Shown here: piece by piece, positions 12,101-22,322 of the stretch
Layout: the number at the start of each line of letters is the position of its first letter
Position numbering within the stretch: the stretch's first letter is position 1
NCBI RefSeq assembly: GCF_030272615.1
Contig: NC_081415.1
Coordinates: forward strand, 622,977,740-623,041,739
Reading direction: 5' to 3'
Length of the DNA: 64,000 nucleotides
From: Cryptomeria japonica
Lineage: Eukaryota; Streptophyta; Pinopsida; Cupressales; Cupressaceae
Made by a program: the position numbers and the translations under genes
The notes under the pieces: model-generated
The model's database searches: none
Told to the model about the DNA's origin: nothing
Seen by the model: the letters and a program-made list of their open reading frames with translations, nothing else

Positions 12101-12607
12101 CTTTTACTGGAACTTGAAGAAATAATTCTTGACTCCAAGAAACTGTACAGGGACACTTGTAAAACAAATATTTTGACAAAGGATCTTCACACGGAGATCA
12201 ACAAAGCACAAGATAAGATAAACAATATTACCTACAATTTGATAGGTGCATCAGACTCATTTTTGGAGTTAGAGAAGAAGATTGCAGAGCAAGAAGAGAA
12301 AATCAAGAAGTTAGAAAATGACAAAGAGGGAATAAAGGATAAAGCAAAGGACTTGAAATGCAGACTTAGTCCAAGACTAGAATACCTTATTTATTTGAGA
12401 AAAGAAATATCTGAGGCTCTGGTTCCTGGACTAAAGACACCAGAAGAGAAAATGCACATACTCACCAGTCCAGTGCAGAGAACACAAGAGGCAATAGAAG
12501 ACAACAAAACATTCAGTACTAGTATAAATTTAATTTTGACAGATATTTTTCAGATTGTAACCCACTGGTTACAAGAATCCAAGCAGGACTCCATTGACAC
12601 CGAATGA
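9188..12607 (+). pseudogene. Element I ORF2: large multi-domain protein of unknown function
   Basis: The start at 9188 (MASSSTPEF) is matched by a similar Ser-rich start in A and D. Blocks in order: N-terminal domain with IPKGVVYAKD, HIEELG, LSRVHGEFFWLDS and ITKEAVKVVTGLPSIGNKP; a second segment with CEWIKDELVDNLGKIK; the motif AVIPRTIWVTKMGYETDDN (about 10200-10257); a Lys/Arg/Pro-rich linker (10540-10670); a helical domain LHLDIYKKFLMQIVDEIP; an acidic repeat-like region of EKP and KPSE units (11400-11610); and a C-terminal coiled coil with CRLSPRLEYL. Frame changes near 9660 and 11100, plus several stops (for example 10065, 10983, 11612), show it is dead. No polymerase, integrase, protease or methyltransferase motif is visible. 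I do not recognise the family. Confidence 0.7.
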
Positions 12608-12808
12608 CAACCTTTGTCATTGATATCAAAGGGGGAGTAGTGGGATGAGAAAAATGGTTAGAAGAAAGGACATCATCTGCTCAGAGGGAGCATAAATTTT
12701 TTGGCACACAGTTTTGGTAAGACAATTTTGGCAAACTATTTTTGGATATCATTTTGGACACTTTTGATTTTTCTCACGAGTGTTGCCATCAATGCCAAAG
12801 GGGGAGAT
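12608..12808 (+). promoter_or_regulatory. Two polypurine tracts of element I
   Basis: CATTGATATCAAAGGGGGAG lies at about 12618-12637. A second copy, GCCATCAATGCCAAAGGGGG, lies at 12785-12804 and continues AGAT to the 3' LTR. The spacing is about 170 bp. The sequence between them includes the CACGAGTGTTGCCATC phrase shared with the copia elements. Confidence 0.8.
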
Positions 12809-13597
12809 TATTGGAAAATGCACACTCCAATGAGAAATTGTAGGTGATTGAAGGTTTTGTCATTGATGGAAACCTTGCAATCATATGACACCAGCAAGAC
12901 AAAGATACCAGTATCGACACTGACAGACTCTACACCTGCATACAAAACACCGGCAGTGAAAGGAAGGATACCAACACCTTGGCCGACTTCAATTTTGTTT
13001 GAAATGTATTTTGTAATTAATTGTAAAATCATTGTAAGCCGACATGGCCAGTTGTAATATGACTCATATATGTATGAGATCATTGTAGATCATTTTGAAA
13101 GTAATGATGAGATAGGATGCAAAATATACAGACCTAATATGCAAAATATTGGTTAAGGGTTTATGTTGTAGCAGAGCTTAAACTGGTACTGAATCTGGTA
13201 TAGCAGATGCTAATCTGAAGTAGTACAAGACATTGGATTAGTATAATCCATTTTTGTTAGTTAGTGAGACTTCTTTTGTAATTAAGCAATGAGCTCTAGG
13301 CACTTGGCCTTCCTGCATGTCCAGGCCCCTATTGTAAGAGATATTCCCTTATTGGCCAGTAAGCGAATATTGTGGGTCACAAATCCCACCGAGGTTTTTC
13401 CCACACTAGGTTTCCTCGTTAAAATACTGTGTTATGGTTTGCTTCTCATGTTGTTGTTATTGTTCTTATTTACTGCATTATTTCTAATTTACCGGTACTC
13501 AGTTTTAATATGCTTTTCATGTTTTAAATCAAGTAATTTGATATACCGGTTAGATACTGATTCACCCCCCCTCTCAGTATCTTTGGGAATCCTAATA
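12809..13597 (+). repeat. 3' LTR of element I
   Basis: The 789 bp copy of 6915-7700 starts TATTGG (first G mutated to A) and ends CCTAATA. TSD GTGAC follows at once. Confidence 0.9.
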
Positions 13598-14568
13598 GTG
13601 ACCCATATTGTTCTAGGTTCCACTGCTTCCATGAGAGTCTCATTTGTTTTCACCATGAAGCATATTTTAGTGGAATATTTCTCCATAATGTGTTTGGAGA
13701 TTCTCTCCCTCAGTCTCATGTTCTTTTGGAAATATTTAAAGAAACCCCATAACTTCTCATCCCTGTTGCTGCCAAGACTGGTGATTGCATCTCTAATTTG
13801 TCTTCCTATTAGAATTTCATGAGCCTATCACGTCTTTCCTAATCCCGGTAGCTCATTCATGAAAAATAGCATCAAACAGACAATAAGGTTACCATACCAG
13901 AATGTCCCTTTCTTAACAAATTTGATTTTTCCAAGATGTATCATCAATTCACTTCTTAACCATTAAAATAAATCGTATTTTCCATCATTCTTTATCATTT
14001 AATATGCAGCATGGATACATGAACTAGCAACATAGTGTAATAGATTTTATTGTGATACCTTGTAATTGATGATCATGCTAGAAAATTTAACATCTGAGTC
14101 CTTAATGGTTCTAATCCTCATCAACCTTCCATCATGGGTTGCGTCAGTGAGCTTTTCCACCTTAGTGTTGGAGATCTTCTTGCTAGCTTCCTAGCCGACT
14201 TTGGGTAATCCGGTACCGCCTGAATTGCTTCTTTGGTGATGATATGAGTTTGGTCTATCCAAGTGAATTCATTATGGACCCTGCTCAGAACATATCTAAC
14301 CATTTCATCCTTGAATTCTAGTATATATAGGATTCTAGTTAACCCTAGGTCTTCAATGATTTAGAATTCTAGCTTGATTGTTCCAGAGTTGCCTAGTATC
14401 ACAGATTGATACATTCCCTTAATTTCCTCAGTGCCTAAATCCTCCAAAGTGCAGTGAATATTTAAGCCCTAACATCTTCCACATATACTACGCCATTGGG
14501 AACTCTAAAAAATGTGCAATGAAAGTAGGAGCAGAGGATGATCCAGATGTTGAAAGATCTTCCTTCAT
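13598..14568 (-). pseudogene. Element A ORF2, N-terminal third
   Basis: A minus-strand start near 14568 (MKEDLSTSGSSSAPTF) resembles the ORF2 starts of I and D. Recognisable blocks are LEDLGTEEIKGMYQSVI, VRYVLSRVHNEFTWIDQTH with IITKEAI (about 14220-14310), RIRTIKD, SELMIHLGKIKFVKKGTFWYGN, and AVEPRTIWVT just before the element I insertion. Many stops and frame changes are present. It continues at 6909 after the insertion. Homology to I ORF2 is clear block by block. Confidence 0.65.
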
Positions 14569-14932
14569 TACAATTGTCAGTTGAAAGATCTTGATGACTT
14601 CTAAGATACCTATTGGAGATCCCTTTAGAATGACTTTTCTCTCTTTTGATCGCCTATGATTCGCCTTTGCTTTGCTCTGGTTTGATCTCTTCTGGGGAAT
14701 ATGCAAGATTTGCAATGAATTTTCCAACCCCTAAGGTGTCTGCCTCAGTTACTGGTTAAATTTCCCGTTGGTGCAGGAATGCTTTGTTCTACCGATGGAG
14801 TTACTAGTGCAGTTATCGGTGTAGTTGCATCTCCACTTGGTTCTTCAGACTTTCTAACCCATCTCTTGGTGTGATCTTGATGTAATTAATCTACCTTTTT
14901 CTTTCCTTTCTCATTTGCTCTGTCATTGCTAA
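14569..14932 (-). other. ORF1-ORF2 spacer of element A
   Basis: About 360 bp between the last ORF1 knuckle and the ORF2 start. It contains broken Lys/Arg-rich reading (14488-14727 is open on the minus strand for 79 codons). I cannot assign it to either ORF with confidence. Confidence 0.4.
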
Positions 14933-15880
14933 CTAGTAGTACTTAGCAATATGACCTATTTTGTTGCATGCATAAAATGTAACATTGTTCTTTTGAATTG
15001 CTTTGCCATATTCAGTGTCATTCCTAGATCTGCATTGGTTGGCCAAATGTCCAAACTTTCCACATGCATGACACTTAACATTCATTCTATAATCTTCTAA
15101 CTTATGACCATATTTCTTGCAATTTATGCATTGACCGGGAACTGAATTGTAGTTTTGATTTTCTCTATTTCTACATTGTTTAGCCATATGACCAAATTTA
15201 TTACAAACAAAGCATCTACCATTGAATTTGTAAGAACTAGATTGCCTTACTGGTTTCCTCTAGTCTGATGAGTTCTACATACCAGTTGTTTGATCTTTAT
15301 TTACAGTTGTGGAGCTTTCACCTTGTTCAAATCCAAGTCCTCTAGAATCTTCATTCTGCCTTTGTCTTTTTAACAGATCATCCAGCTCTGCAACACTAAT
15401 CCTGAATTTTTATTTATAATCACTTACAGTAGTCAGATCATTTCTCAAAGTCATTATTTGTCTTTCAAGCTCTTTTTCATTATTTTGGGATTGTACTAAA
15501 TCAGTTCTCAAGATATCATTCTCATGAGCCAATCTACCACATTCTTTAAATTTGTTCTTCAGAGATACAACAAGATTTTCTTCCTTCTTCTTTCTATCCT
15601 TAATTTCTTTTGACATCATCATAGTTAGGTCTTGCATTTCATTCTTCATGAGCATGCTTTGTTGGCTCAACTTTTGACATTTTTCCTTAAGTGTATTTTT
15701 CTCTTCATCATCTTGGTTTTGTAAAAGTTCCATCCTCCTAGCTTGAGCATATGAATACCTTTCTTGCAAAACAAGAATGAATTTGTTAGAAGAATTTAAT
15801 TCATCTTACAACTTTAAGTTCTTCAACCTTTCAACATCATAATCCTCAAGTGCCATCTCAAATTGCTTCTCCATAACCAT
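14933..15880 (-). pseudogene. Element A ORF1: coiled-coil protein with CCHC zinc knuckles
   Basis: The minus-strand start at 15880 (MVMEKQFEMALEDYDVERLK) lies about 60 bases after the PBS. A long coiled coil comes first (15769-15410 is open; KNEMQDLTMMMSKEIKD is nearly identical in I), then the linker GLGFEQGESS. Knuckles CFVCNKFGHMAKQC, CINCKKYGHKLEDY (last Cys lost), CHACGKFGHLANQC and YACNKIGHIAKYY (first and last Cys lost) follow. Stops occur at about 15808, 15408 and 15275. No capsid domain is seen. Same role as inferred for I ORF1. Confidence 0.72.
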
Positions 15881-15940
15881 ATTCAATGATTCCAATTTCA
15901 GGATCTTCCTCAAGCTGTTAAAATTCCTTCGAGGAACTAG

Positions 15941-15952
15941 GCTCTGATACCA
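15941..15952 (-). promoter_or_regulatory. Primer-binding site of element A
   Basis: The minus-strand sequence TGGTATCAGAGC lies two bases inside the 5' LTR, and complements initiator tRNA-Met. Confidence 0.9.
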
Positions 15953-15954
15953 AT

Positions 15955-16827
15955 TGTTGGAATAGAAGGAATTCAAGAACACTGAGAGGGGGGGTGAATC
16001 TGTGTTTTGTCAATGATATAAGATTTTACCTTATTATAACATACACATATAAACCGATAAATGAAGAAACATATAACATGAAGTAAATAAACCAGCCACA
16101 TGAATGAACACCATAACACACTAAATTTTATACCTGAAAAACCTCAAAGAGGAAAAACCGCGGTGGGATTTTTGACCCACAATATCAATTCATTGGCCAT
16201 ATGAAAGATATTACATAGCATGGGGGCTTGCATATGTAAGAAGGCACACTACTCAACACAAAAGAGTCTCACTGACTATAGGCTTCTATTGAGGTAAAAA
16301 AATAATGGTGAACTCACAAAATGCATCTGCAATACCAAAAAGAGTTCCGGCTATAGCTCTATTTTGTACTGGTTCATAAACCCTAAACTCTTTTACCGGT
16401 ATCTCCTTTACTCTAAGAAAGATTTACAAATTGTTTACTGACCAGTGCATGATATTAATTTCACATACAAATGATCTATATACATATGCTTCTCATTACT
16501 TTTTTTCTCCACATTCATTATTTCATTCTCCTGTATCAAAATGACCTAATAAACTGACTTATATACCCTTTACAAATAATATGCCTTATGTCGGCTTACA
16601 ACACATTACAAAAGATATTCAATGTCGACTCTATACAATAATTACAAAATGATTTTACAAATAAAACCTTTTCCAGATCCTAGACTGATGTCAGCTTCAC
16701 TGAAGTGTAGGATATTGGTGCCGGTGCCAGTGCCTATGCCTGTCGGTATCTATCGATATCGGCCTTGTACAAAATCTTGTTAACATCAATGACAACATAT
16801 GAATCCAATGAGTGTCAATTGCTGACA
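15955..16827 (-). repeat. 5' LTR of element A
   Basis: 873 bp, pairs with 3494-4388. It carries the U5 C-run on the minus strand (G-run at about 15986-15993), the hairpin gaaaaacctcaaagaggaaa (16136-16155) and a TATA box. Confidence 0.9.
16557..16566 (-). promoter_or_regulatory. TATA box of the element A 5' LTR
   Basis: The minus strand reads GGTATATAAGTC here, about 600 bases before the LTR's inner end. The same box is kept in the 3' LTR near 4113-4122. It is a plausible core promoter for the element RNA. Confidence 0.5.
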
Positions 16828-17035
16828 TCCATAGCTATACCACCCCCATCATCCTTAATCTCAGTATCAAACACAACTTGCATGCCAAGGTTGGTGGACG
16901 ATGTGGGGGTTTTCATCACAGGGGAGGGTTTAACCCTATGGGCTTTAGCATATTCCATAATGAGCATTATTAAACCCTCATGTAGAATAGGCTTCTCACT
17001 ATTCTTAGCATGATTCGCTAAACTATTGTTTAGTG
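16828..17035 (-). pseudogene. Relic R, 5' part
   Basis: An open minus-strand frame runs from about 17033 to the A insertion: LANHAKNSEKPILHEG, then LIMEYAKAHRVKPSP, ending VVFDTEIKDDGGGIAMD. When A and one TCCAT copy are removed, it joins in frame to DWRDLKVPKNP at 3488. A stop lies just beyond 17033. Product unknown. Confidence 0.5.
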
Positions 17036-17424
17036 ATTAAAGAAAATAAAAGGGCAATGAGATTATTCTATCATGCCTAAAGTGGTTCAAGATCATAAAG
17101 TGGTAAGAAGAGATACTAGCTTGAATCTTTGAAGAATGGTTGGGATACTTACTTTTCATTTTTGAAGAATATGTATACTAATATTTTGAAGTTTGTATAG
17201 AACCGATTGATGTCTATAACTATACAAAATTCTTTGTGGGCACACTGCTTTGCCATTCATGTCAAAGGGAGAGGAATAAGTGAAAATTTTATATATTTCT
17301 TAGGAGGATCTTCAGATGTATATAGAAGACACATGTGCAGATCAACAAATATGGATTTAGTGGTAATTTTATGGATGGTATCATTTTTCACATGAGTGTT
17401 GCCATCAATGCCAAAGAGGGAGAT

Positions 17425-18424
17425 TGATGACAATTGACACTCATCTGGTAAGGTTCATGACATTATGGGTTGTCATTGATGGGAACTCATCATCTCAAGG
17501 TAAATGGTTTCATAGTTTGGTTAAGTGGCATACATTGCACTTAACCAGTATGGGTATTCAAATTTCTTTACACTGAAACCAATACTCACTTCATCCCAAC
17601 TAAGTCTTGATCCCGATAACATGTCCAGATCCTGGTAATGTGTATATGGAAATCGGTAATAGATAAGACCCAGCTAAGGAAATCTTTTGGTCCCGATTAT
17701 GTCTTCATGGATTTTGGTGGTAACGTCTGATGGCCGACATGGTCATTGGATTTATGTTTAATTTTCATTATGTTCCGACAGCTGACTTGTTTTTATTTCT
17801 TGTTGAAGTCAACATGGTTAAGTTATATGGATATTAAAGAAGATCACCTTAGTGATAGATTAGATATGTGTTACATGGTATGTGAGATTTTGATTGTAAA
17901 TATTTTAGTGTGTTTTGGTATGTGATTGAAAGAGATTGTGTGCATTTTCATGTGCACAACTTAACTAGTAGTAGAACAAGGTATTAGAGAACCGTAATAC
18001 ATAGATGGATATTAGAGAATTCACCAAAACTTATCCAACATGGTCAGATGCTATTTATACGTTCATTTTAATTTGTAAACACTTGTAAGTGTTTTGTAAG
18101 TCAGGGAGACTTCCTGTACTATGTGTTTGAGTAGTGAGCTCTAAGTAGTTGGTCTTTCTACATGTGTAGACCCTCTTATACAATATTTGTATACCTTGAT
18201 CAAGTATATAGATATTTTGGGTATCATCCCCATCATGGTTTTTCCCTTTGCAGGGTTTTCCACATATAAATCTTGGTGTTATGGTGTTGCCTTTCATTGT
18301 GTTATTTTGTGTATGTATTCTAATTTTATTTACTGTTAACCGGTTAATAAGGAATAAGTTCAAAACTAACATTATCGATAGAACACTGATTCACCCCACC
18401 TCTCAGTGTTCTTGGATTAAAACA
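17425..18424 (+). repeat. LTR of element J
   Basis: It begins TGATGACAATTGACAC and ends TTAAAACA. It includes GGTTTTTCCCTTTGCAGGG and TTTTCCACAT near 18237-18267 and the U5 motif TTCACCCCACCTCTCAGT (18391-18408). It is inverted-homologous to 18438-19419. Confidence 0.88.
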
Positions 18425-18426
18425 AT

Positions 18427-18438
18427 TGGTATCAGAGC
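18427..18438 (+). promoter_or_regulatory. Primer-binding site next to the J LTR
   Basis: TGGTATCAGAGC follows the J LTR by two bases. The inverted LTR of H begins directly inside or after its last base. Confidence 0.85.
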
Positions 18439-19419
18439 ACTGAGATGGGGGCGGGGGGGGGGGGGGGTCAATTGGTGTTCTACTGATAAAGTTAGTTTTG
18501 AACTTATTCCTTATTAATCGATTAACAATAAATAAAATTAGAGTTCATACAGAAAATAAAATAATGAAAGACAACACCATAACACCAAGATTTATAAGTG
18601 GAAAACCCAACAAAGGGAAAATCCACACTGGGTATGATACCTGCAATATCTATATACTTGATCAAGGTATACAAATATTACATATGAGGGTCTGCACATT
18701 CAGAAAGCCCAACCGCCTAGAGTTAACTGCTCAAACTCAAAATATAGGAAGTCTCACTGACTTACAAAACACTTACACATGTTTACAAATGAAAATGAAC
18801 TTATAAATAACATCTGATGATGCTGGATAAGTTCTAGTGAATACTCTAATATCCTTCTCTGTATACTAGTTGTCTAATACTTTGTTCTGCTACCAGTTAA
18901 GTTGTGGATGTGAAACTACACACAGCCACTTCCAATTGCAAACCGAAACTCATTAAAATATTCGCAATCAAAATCTTGCATACCATCTAACACATATATG
19001 ATCTATAACTGAGGTGATCTTCTTAAATATCCTTCTAACTTAACCATGTTGAATTCAACAAGAAATATAAACAAGTCAATTGTTGAAACATAATGAAAAT
19101 CAAACATAAATGTAATGACCTAGTTCTCAGCCATCACACATTACCACCAAAATCCATGAAGATGTAATTGAGATCAAAATATTTCCTTAGTTGGGTCCTA
19201 TCCATTACCAAGCTCCATGTACACATTAGTGGGATCTGGACATGTTACCGAGATCAGGACTTAGCTAGGATGGAGTGAGTGCCAGTGCCGGTGTAAAGCA
19301 ATGTGAATACCCATACTAGTTAACCAAACTATGAAACCATTTACCCTGAGATGATGAGTTTCCATCAATGACAACCCATAATTCCATGAACCTTACTAGA
19401 TGAGAGTCAATTGGGAACA
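18438..19419 (-). repeat. 3' LTR of element H, truncated at its U5 end
   Basis: The inverted copy of the J LTR ends on the plus strand GGGAACA at 19419. About 30 bases are missing at the other end, and in the U5 site the C-run is expanded to a 15-base G-run at 18453-18467. Confidence 0.85.
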
Positions 19420-19643
19420 ATCTCCCCCTTCAGCATTAATGGCAACACTCATGTGAAAAATGATACCATCCGTGAAATTTCCGCTAAAACCATATCTGAT
19501 GATCTGGACATTTGTTTTCTATATATGTCTGATGCTCGCCATGAGAAATATTTACATTTTCCACTTATTCCTCCCCCTTTAACATCCATGGCAAAGAGGG
19601 GTTCCCACAAAGAATTTTGTACAGTTATAGACATGAGCCTGTT
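19420..19643 (-). promoter_or_regulatory. 3' UTR and two PPT copies of element H
   Basis: On the minus strand AAGGGGGAGAT (19420-19430) abuts the LTR. A second tract, AAAGGGGGAGGAATAAG, lies at about 19562-19578, 140-150 bp upstream. The stretch between is non-coding. Confidence 0.75.
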
Positions 19644-19930
19644 CTATACAAACTTCAAAATATTTGCATACATATTCTTCAAAAATGAAAAGCAACCATT
19701 CTTGAGAGATTCAAGAATGGAGATAAATCCATTCAAGATGCTTGCATGATATTCTATTTCTTCTAAAGTAGTGGGATCCTCCTTCTGCAAGTTAGCCATA
19801 CAATCTATTTTATGAAATAGAAAATTATCAAGTCGGCGACCAATTACATTTCAGAGCTCATTTGCTTTCCTTATTATTCATTCCCTATGCTTATCCAATT
19901 TAAAAAATTTATCCATAACCATCAAAATTG
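19644..19930 (-). pseudogene. Element H ORF2, C-terminus
   Basis: The minus-strand reading PILMVMDKFFKLDKH, then IDCMANLQKEDPTTLEE and FSFLKNMYANILKFV ends at the TAG at 19644-19646. It matches the C-terminus of A ORF2 (LLEKYYPKILK, stop) in position and style. Two stops interrupt it. The preceding residues lie at 59616 and beyond, across element E. Confidence 0.6.
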
Positions 19931-19935
19931 GACCA

Positions 19936-20278
19936 TACTAATCTTATGAGGATCCGGTTAATACTGAGAGGGGGGGTGAATTAGTATTGAGACCAATTCA
20001 AACTTTAACTCAAAATAAAACTTGTTTCAGCTTATCTCAAATCTGAAACCATATAAAAAATATCTCAACTTCTGTAATCATATCTAATAACCTCTTTATC
20101 ATATTTGCTTAACACTTCAATCAAATTATTTACCAATACTTTCACCACCAAAATAATCATATAAATTTGGTCATTTACCAACTCATTAACTTATCAATAA
20201 GATCAAATACTTTCTCAAACAACTTCTTATCAGTACAAGTAACCTTTAATAAACTTCTGATAAAATATCATAACCGGT
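19936..20278 (-). repeat. Element E 3' LTR, first part
   Basis: Homologous to 57990-58335, including the GAGAGGGGGGGTGAATTAGTA motif (about 19965-19985). Cut by element B at 20279. Confidence 0.88.
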
Positions 20279-20807
20279 TGATGAATAATGATGATTCTCT
20301 AAGATCCTAATTGGTACTGAGAGGGGGGGGGTGAATTAGTACACACAAAAACTCACTTCAATGCTCTGACAGTTTAGAACACTAATAATCCAGTTTACTA
20401 TACCACTGTACTTAACTATAGCAATATCGGTTAATAGAAATACTTCAGACAACTAAACCAGTTAAACAAGAGTACTTCAAATAGCATACAACAAGTCTCA
20501 AATTTAGATAGCTATTTTACCAGTTTGATCATGCATGAGTTGCATTAGTAATACCACCACCATTAGCTTTGCATTTATATTCAATTGAACAAAAACTTCT
20601 TAATCATCACATGGAAAATACACAACCCATGACACACAGATTTTTCACGTGGAAACCCAAATGGGAAAAACCAAGGTGGGGATGAATACCCACAAGATTG
20701 TTTTGAAATCTTTTGAAGTCCGCTCTGTTAGGAGCCTAGTCCGGTTAAAGACTTTACAAAAAGGTTCTATTAGAAACCGATCTTGTTAGGGATCACCCGG
20801 TTACAGG
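20279..20807 (-). repeat. Element B 3' LTR, first part
   Basis: It has the U5 site with a 9-base G-run (20322-20330), and the GTGGAAACCCAAATGGGAAA hairpin at 20650-20669. Interrupted by element C at 20808; it resumes at 29039. Confidence 0.85.
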
Positions 20808-22322
20808 TGATAGTTCTGATACTTAATATAAGTACAAATCCAATAGCTAACAAGATGCGAGGGGGGGGGGGGGGGGTGAATCATACAAACTTAATCTTCC
20901 ATAAAAACATCATATTCAACCTCGATAACATATACTTCAGTAATATAACCAAAACTGCTAAATATGCAAACTCAAAAGCATATAAACATCATAAACCTCA
21001 TAACACTAGATTTAACGTGGAAACCCAAATAGGGAAAAACCACTTTCGGACCCACTAAGAAATATACTCTTCTAGAGTATGCTTGGTTAAAAGCAAATCC
21101 TGTTAAAGATTACAAACACATTGCTCGATATGACCCGGTTAAGGGATTTCCCTTAGATCTGTTAGGATCTTCACCTTGTTAGAAGTTACCTTGTTAAAGG
21201 ATTTCAAACACTCAATCAGAATGTCACCTTGCTATAGGGTTTTACATATAAGACTGTTAAGTCCACTCGGTTAAGAGATTTTTTGTCACTTTCACAAAAT
21301 AACAGTAATAAAAATCTATCTGCAACTTCACATCTAAAATGCTAAAGCAGATTCTTATTTGCACAATAAAATCTAGATATAGAACTAATCTTGTCCATCT
21401 ATTGGGCTTCTATACTCTGTTATTCAAATAGGTCTTCAAGCTTCTGTGCTCGGTAATCATTATGTAGCATCCTTGTGCATACATTTGCCCGCATGCATTG
21501 TTTATCAACAGTTCCCTATTTATAAACAATTAGCTAACCGCTTAATCTCCTTGATCACATTTCCCATGATCAATCTTAGCCATCAAATCTTCATGCTTGA
21601 CCAGGTTCAATGCATCTTTCGATCTGAAAAATGTTTTACCTCACCTTGGAACTTGTGCTAGGGTATTGTGGTTCAATTTGAGCTGTAGATCTTCCATTGC
21701 CATAGATTCTTAAAAAACTTTATTTACAGCATACCAATCATTTAATCAGTTCCATCTCATTAGCTTCCTTCATTAAATAATGCATGTAAACATTTAATGC
21801 ATTCTGTTACAGCTCAGTTACAACTTGGTAACAACTCGGTAAATACTAAACTTCACTCGATAGACATTCTGCCTTCATTAACTGATAGCGATAACCTTAG
21901 GGTTTATCGACTAGGTTCCTTAGGGTTTACCAACTAGGTTCTTTGCTTGGTAACATAGTATAGTATTAACCTTACAATTTACAACATATGTATGATGTCA
22001 AAACAATCTAAACATCATGATCTCATCATTGTCTAACTCGGTAATAGTTACCCATTGAATACTTTATTCATCCTCCTATTCATCATAATCTTTCCTGTGT
22101 CTTTTACCGACATCTTTATACTCTTCAAATCATACTTCTCAAGATATGGCAACATCATACTGAATTAGAAAATCAATTTCTTGACATCAATGAAAAAATA
22201 ATAATATTAAGATAGTAAACATCCTTAATCAGTTATATCCATAATCATCAACAACCTTCTCAATATCCTTATTGAAATGCCAACAATCTCCCATTGTCTG
22301 TTATAATGCTAAATTGCCAACA
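20808..22322 (-). repeat. 3' LTR of element C
   Basis: Pairs with 27493-29038. It contains a 16-base G-run (20861-20876) at the conserved U5 site, the AACGTGGAAACCCAAATAGG hairpin at 21012-21031 and a minus-strand TATA box (TTTATAAATA near 21519-21528). Confidence 0.92.

Larger units (their letters stand above)
6915..13597 (+). mobile_element. Element I: non-autonomous two-ORF LTR retrotransposon inserted in element A ORF2
   Basis: The 6,683 bp element has LTRs 6915-7700 and 12809-13597 and an exact TSD GTGAC (6910-6914, 13598-13602). The PBS is at 7703-7714 and the PPT at 12798-12808. ORF1 (7772-8787) and ORF2 (9188-12607) fill the interior. Protease, integrase, RT and RNase H are absent. 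It is the most complete member of its family in the window and the best reference copy. It interrupts the homologous ORF2 of A directly after A's own PRTIWVT motif. Confidence 0.92.
3494..16827 (-). mobile_element. Element A: non-autonomous LTR retrotransposon with two unusual ORFs, split by element I
   Basis: LTRs at 3494-4388 (3') and 15955-16827 (5') begin TGTTGG on the plus strand. The TSD TCCAT is exact on both sides (3489-3493 and 16828-16832). A minus-strand PBS complementary to initiator tRNA-Met lies at 15941-15952 and a PPT at 4389-4400. Without the nested 6.7 kb element I, the element is about 6.6 kb. It encodes a coiled-coil/zinc-knuckle ORF1 and a large ORF2, and nothing resembling protease, integrase or RT. 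Both ORFs carry stops, so this copy is dead. Confidence 0.9.
17036..18438 (+). mobile_element. Element J fragment: 3' end, LTR and PBS of an A/D/H-like element
   Basis: Bases 17090-17195 encode the decayed last residues of ORF2 (plus strand, like LKNMYTNILKF). Then come a weak upstream PPT (about 17262-17274), a PPT CAATGCCAAAGAGGGAGAT (about 17406-17424), a complete 1,000 bp LTR (17425-18424) and a PBS. An LTR with a PPT before it and a PBS after it is neither a plain 5' nor a plain 3' LTR. The fragment is the left arm of a palindrome with H. Confidence 0.75.
17036..19800. repeat. Large inverted repeat formed by elements J and H
   Basis: The arms (about 17090-18438 and 18439-19710) are inverted copies that include the end of ORF2, the 3' UTR, both PPT copies and the LTR. 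The spacer is essentially zero. The right arm lacks the last roughly 30 LTR bases. Example pair: CAAAATTCTTTGTGGG at about 17223 against CCCACAAAGAATTTTG near 19604. The arms have many differences, so it is an old structure. Confidence 0.85.

Noticed and set aside
9188-12607. ORF2 as an envelope-like gene of a Sirevirus
   Set aside because: No signal peptide or membrane segment is visible, and it replaces the polymerase genes rather than following them.
12780-13100. Short plus-strand open frame in the element I 3' LTR (near 12848-13057), also seen in the 5' LTR
   Set aside because: Its presence in both LTRs reflects LTR duplication, not a gene; there is no known product.
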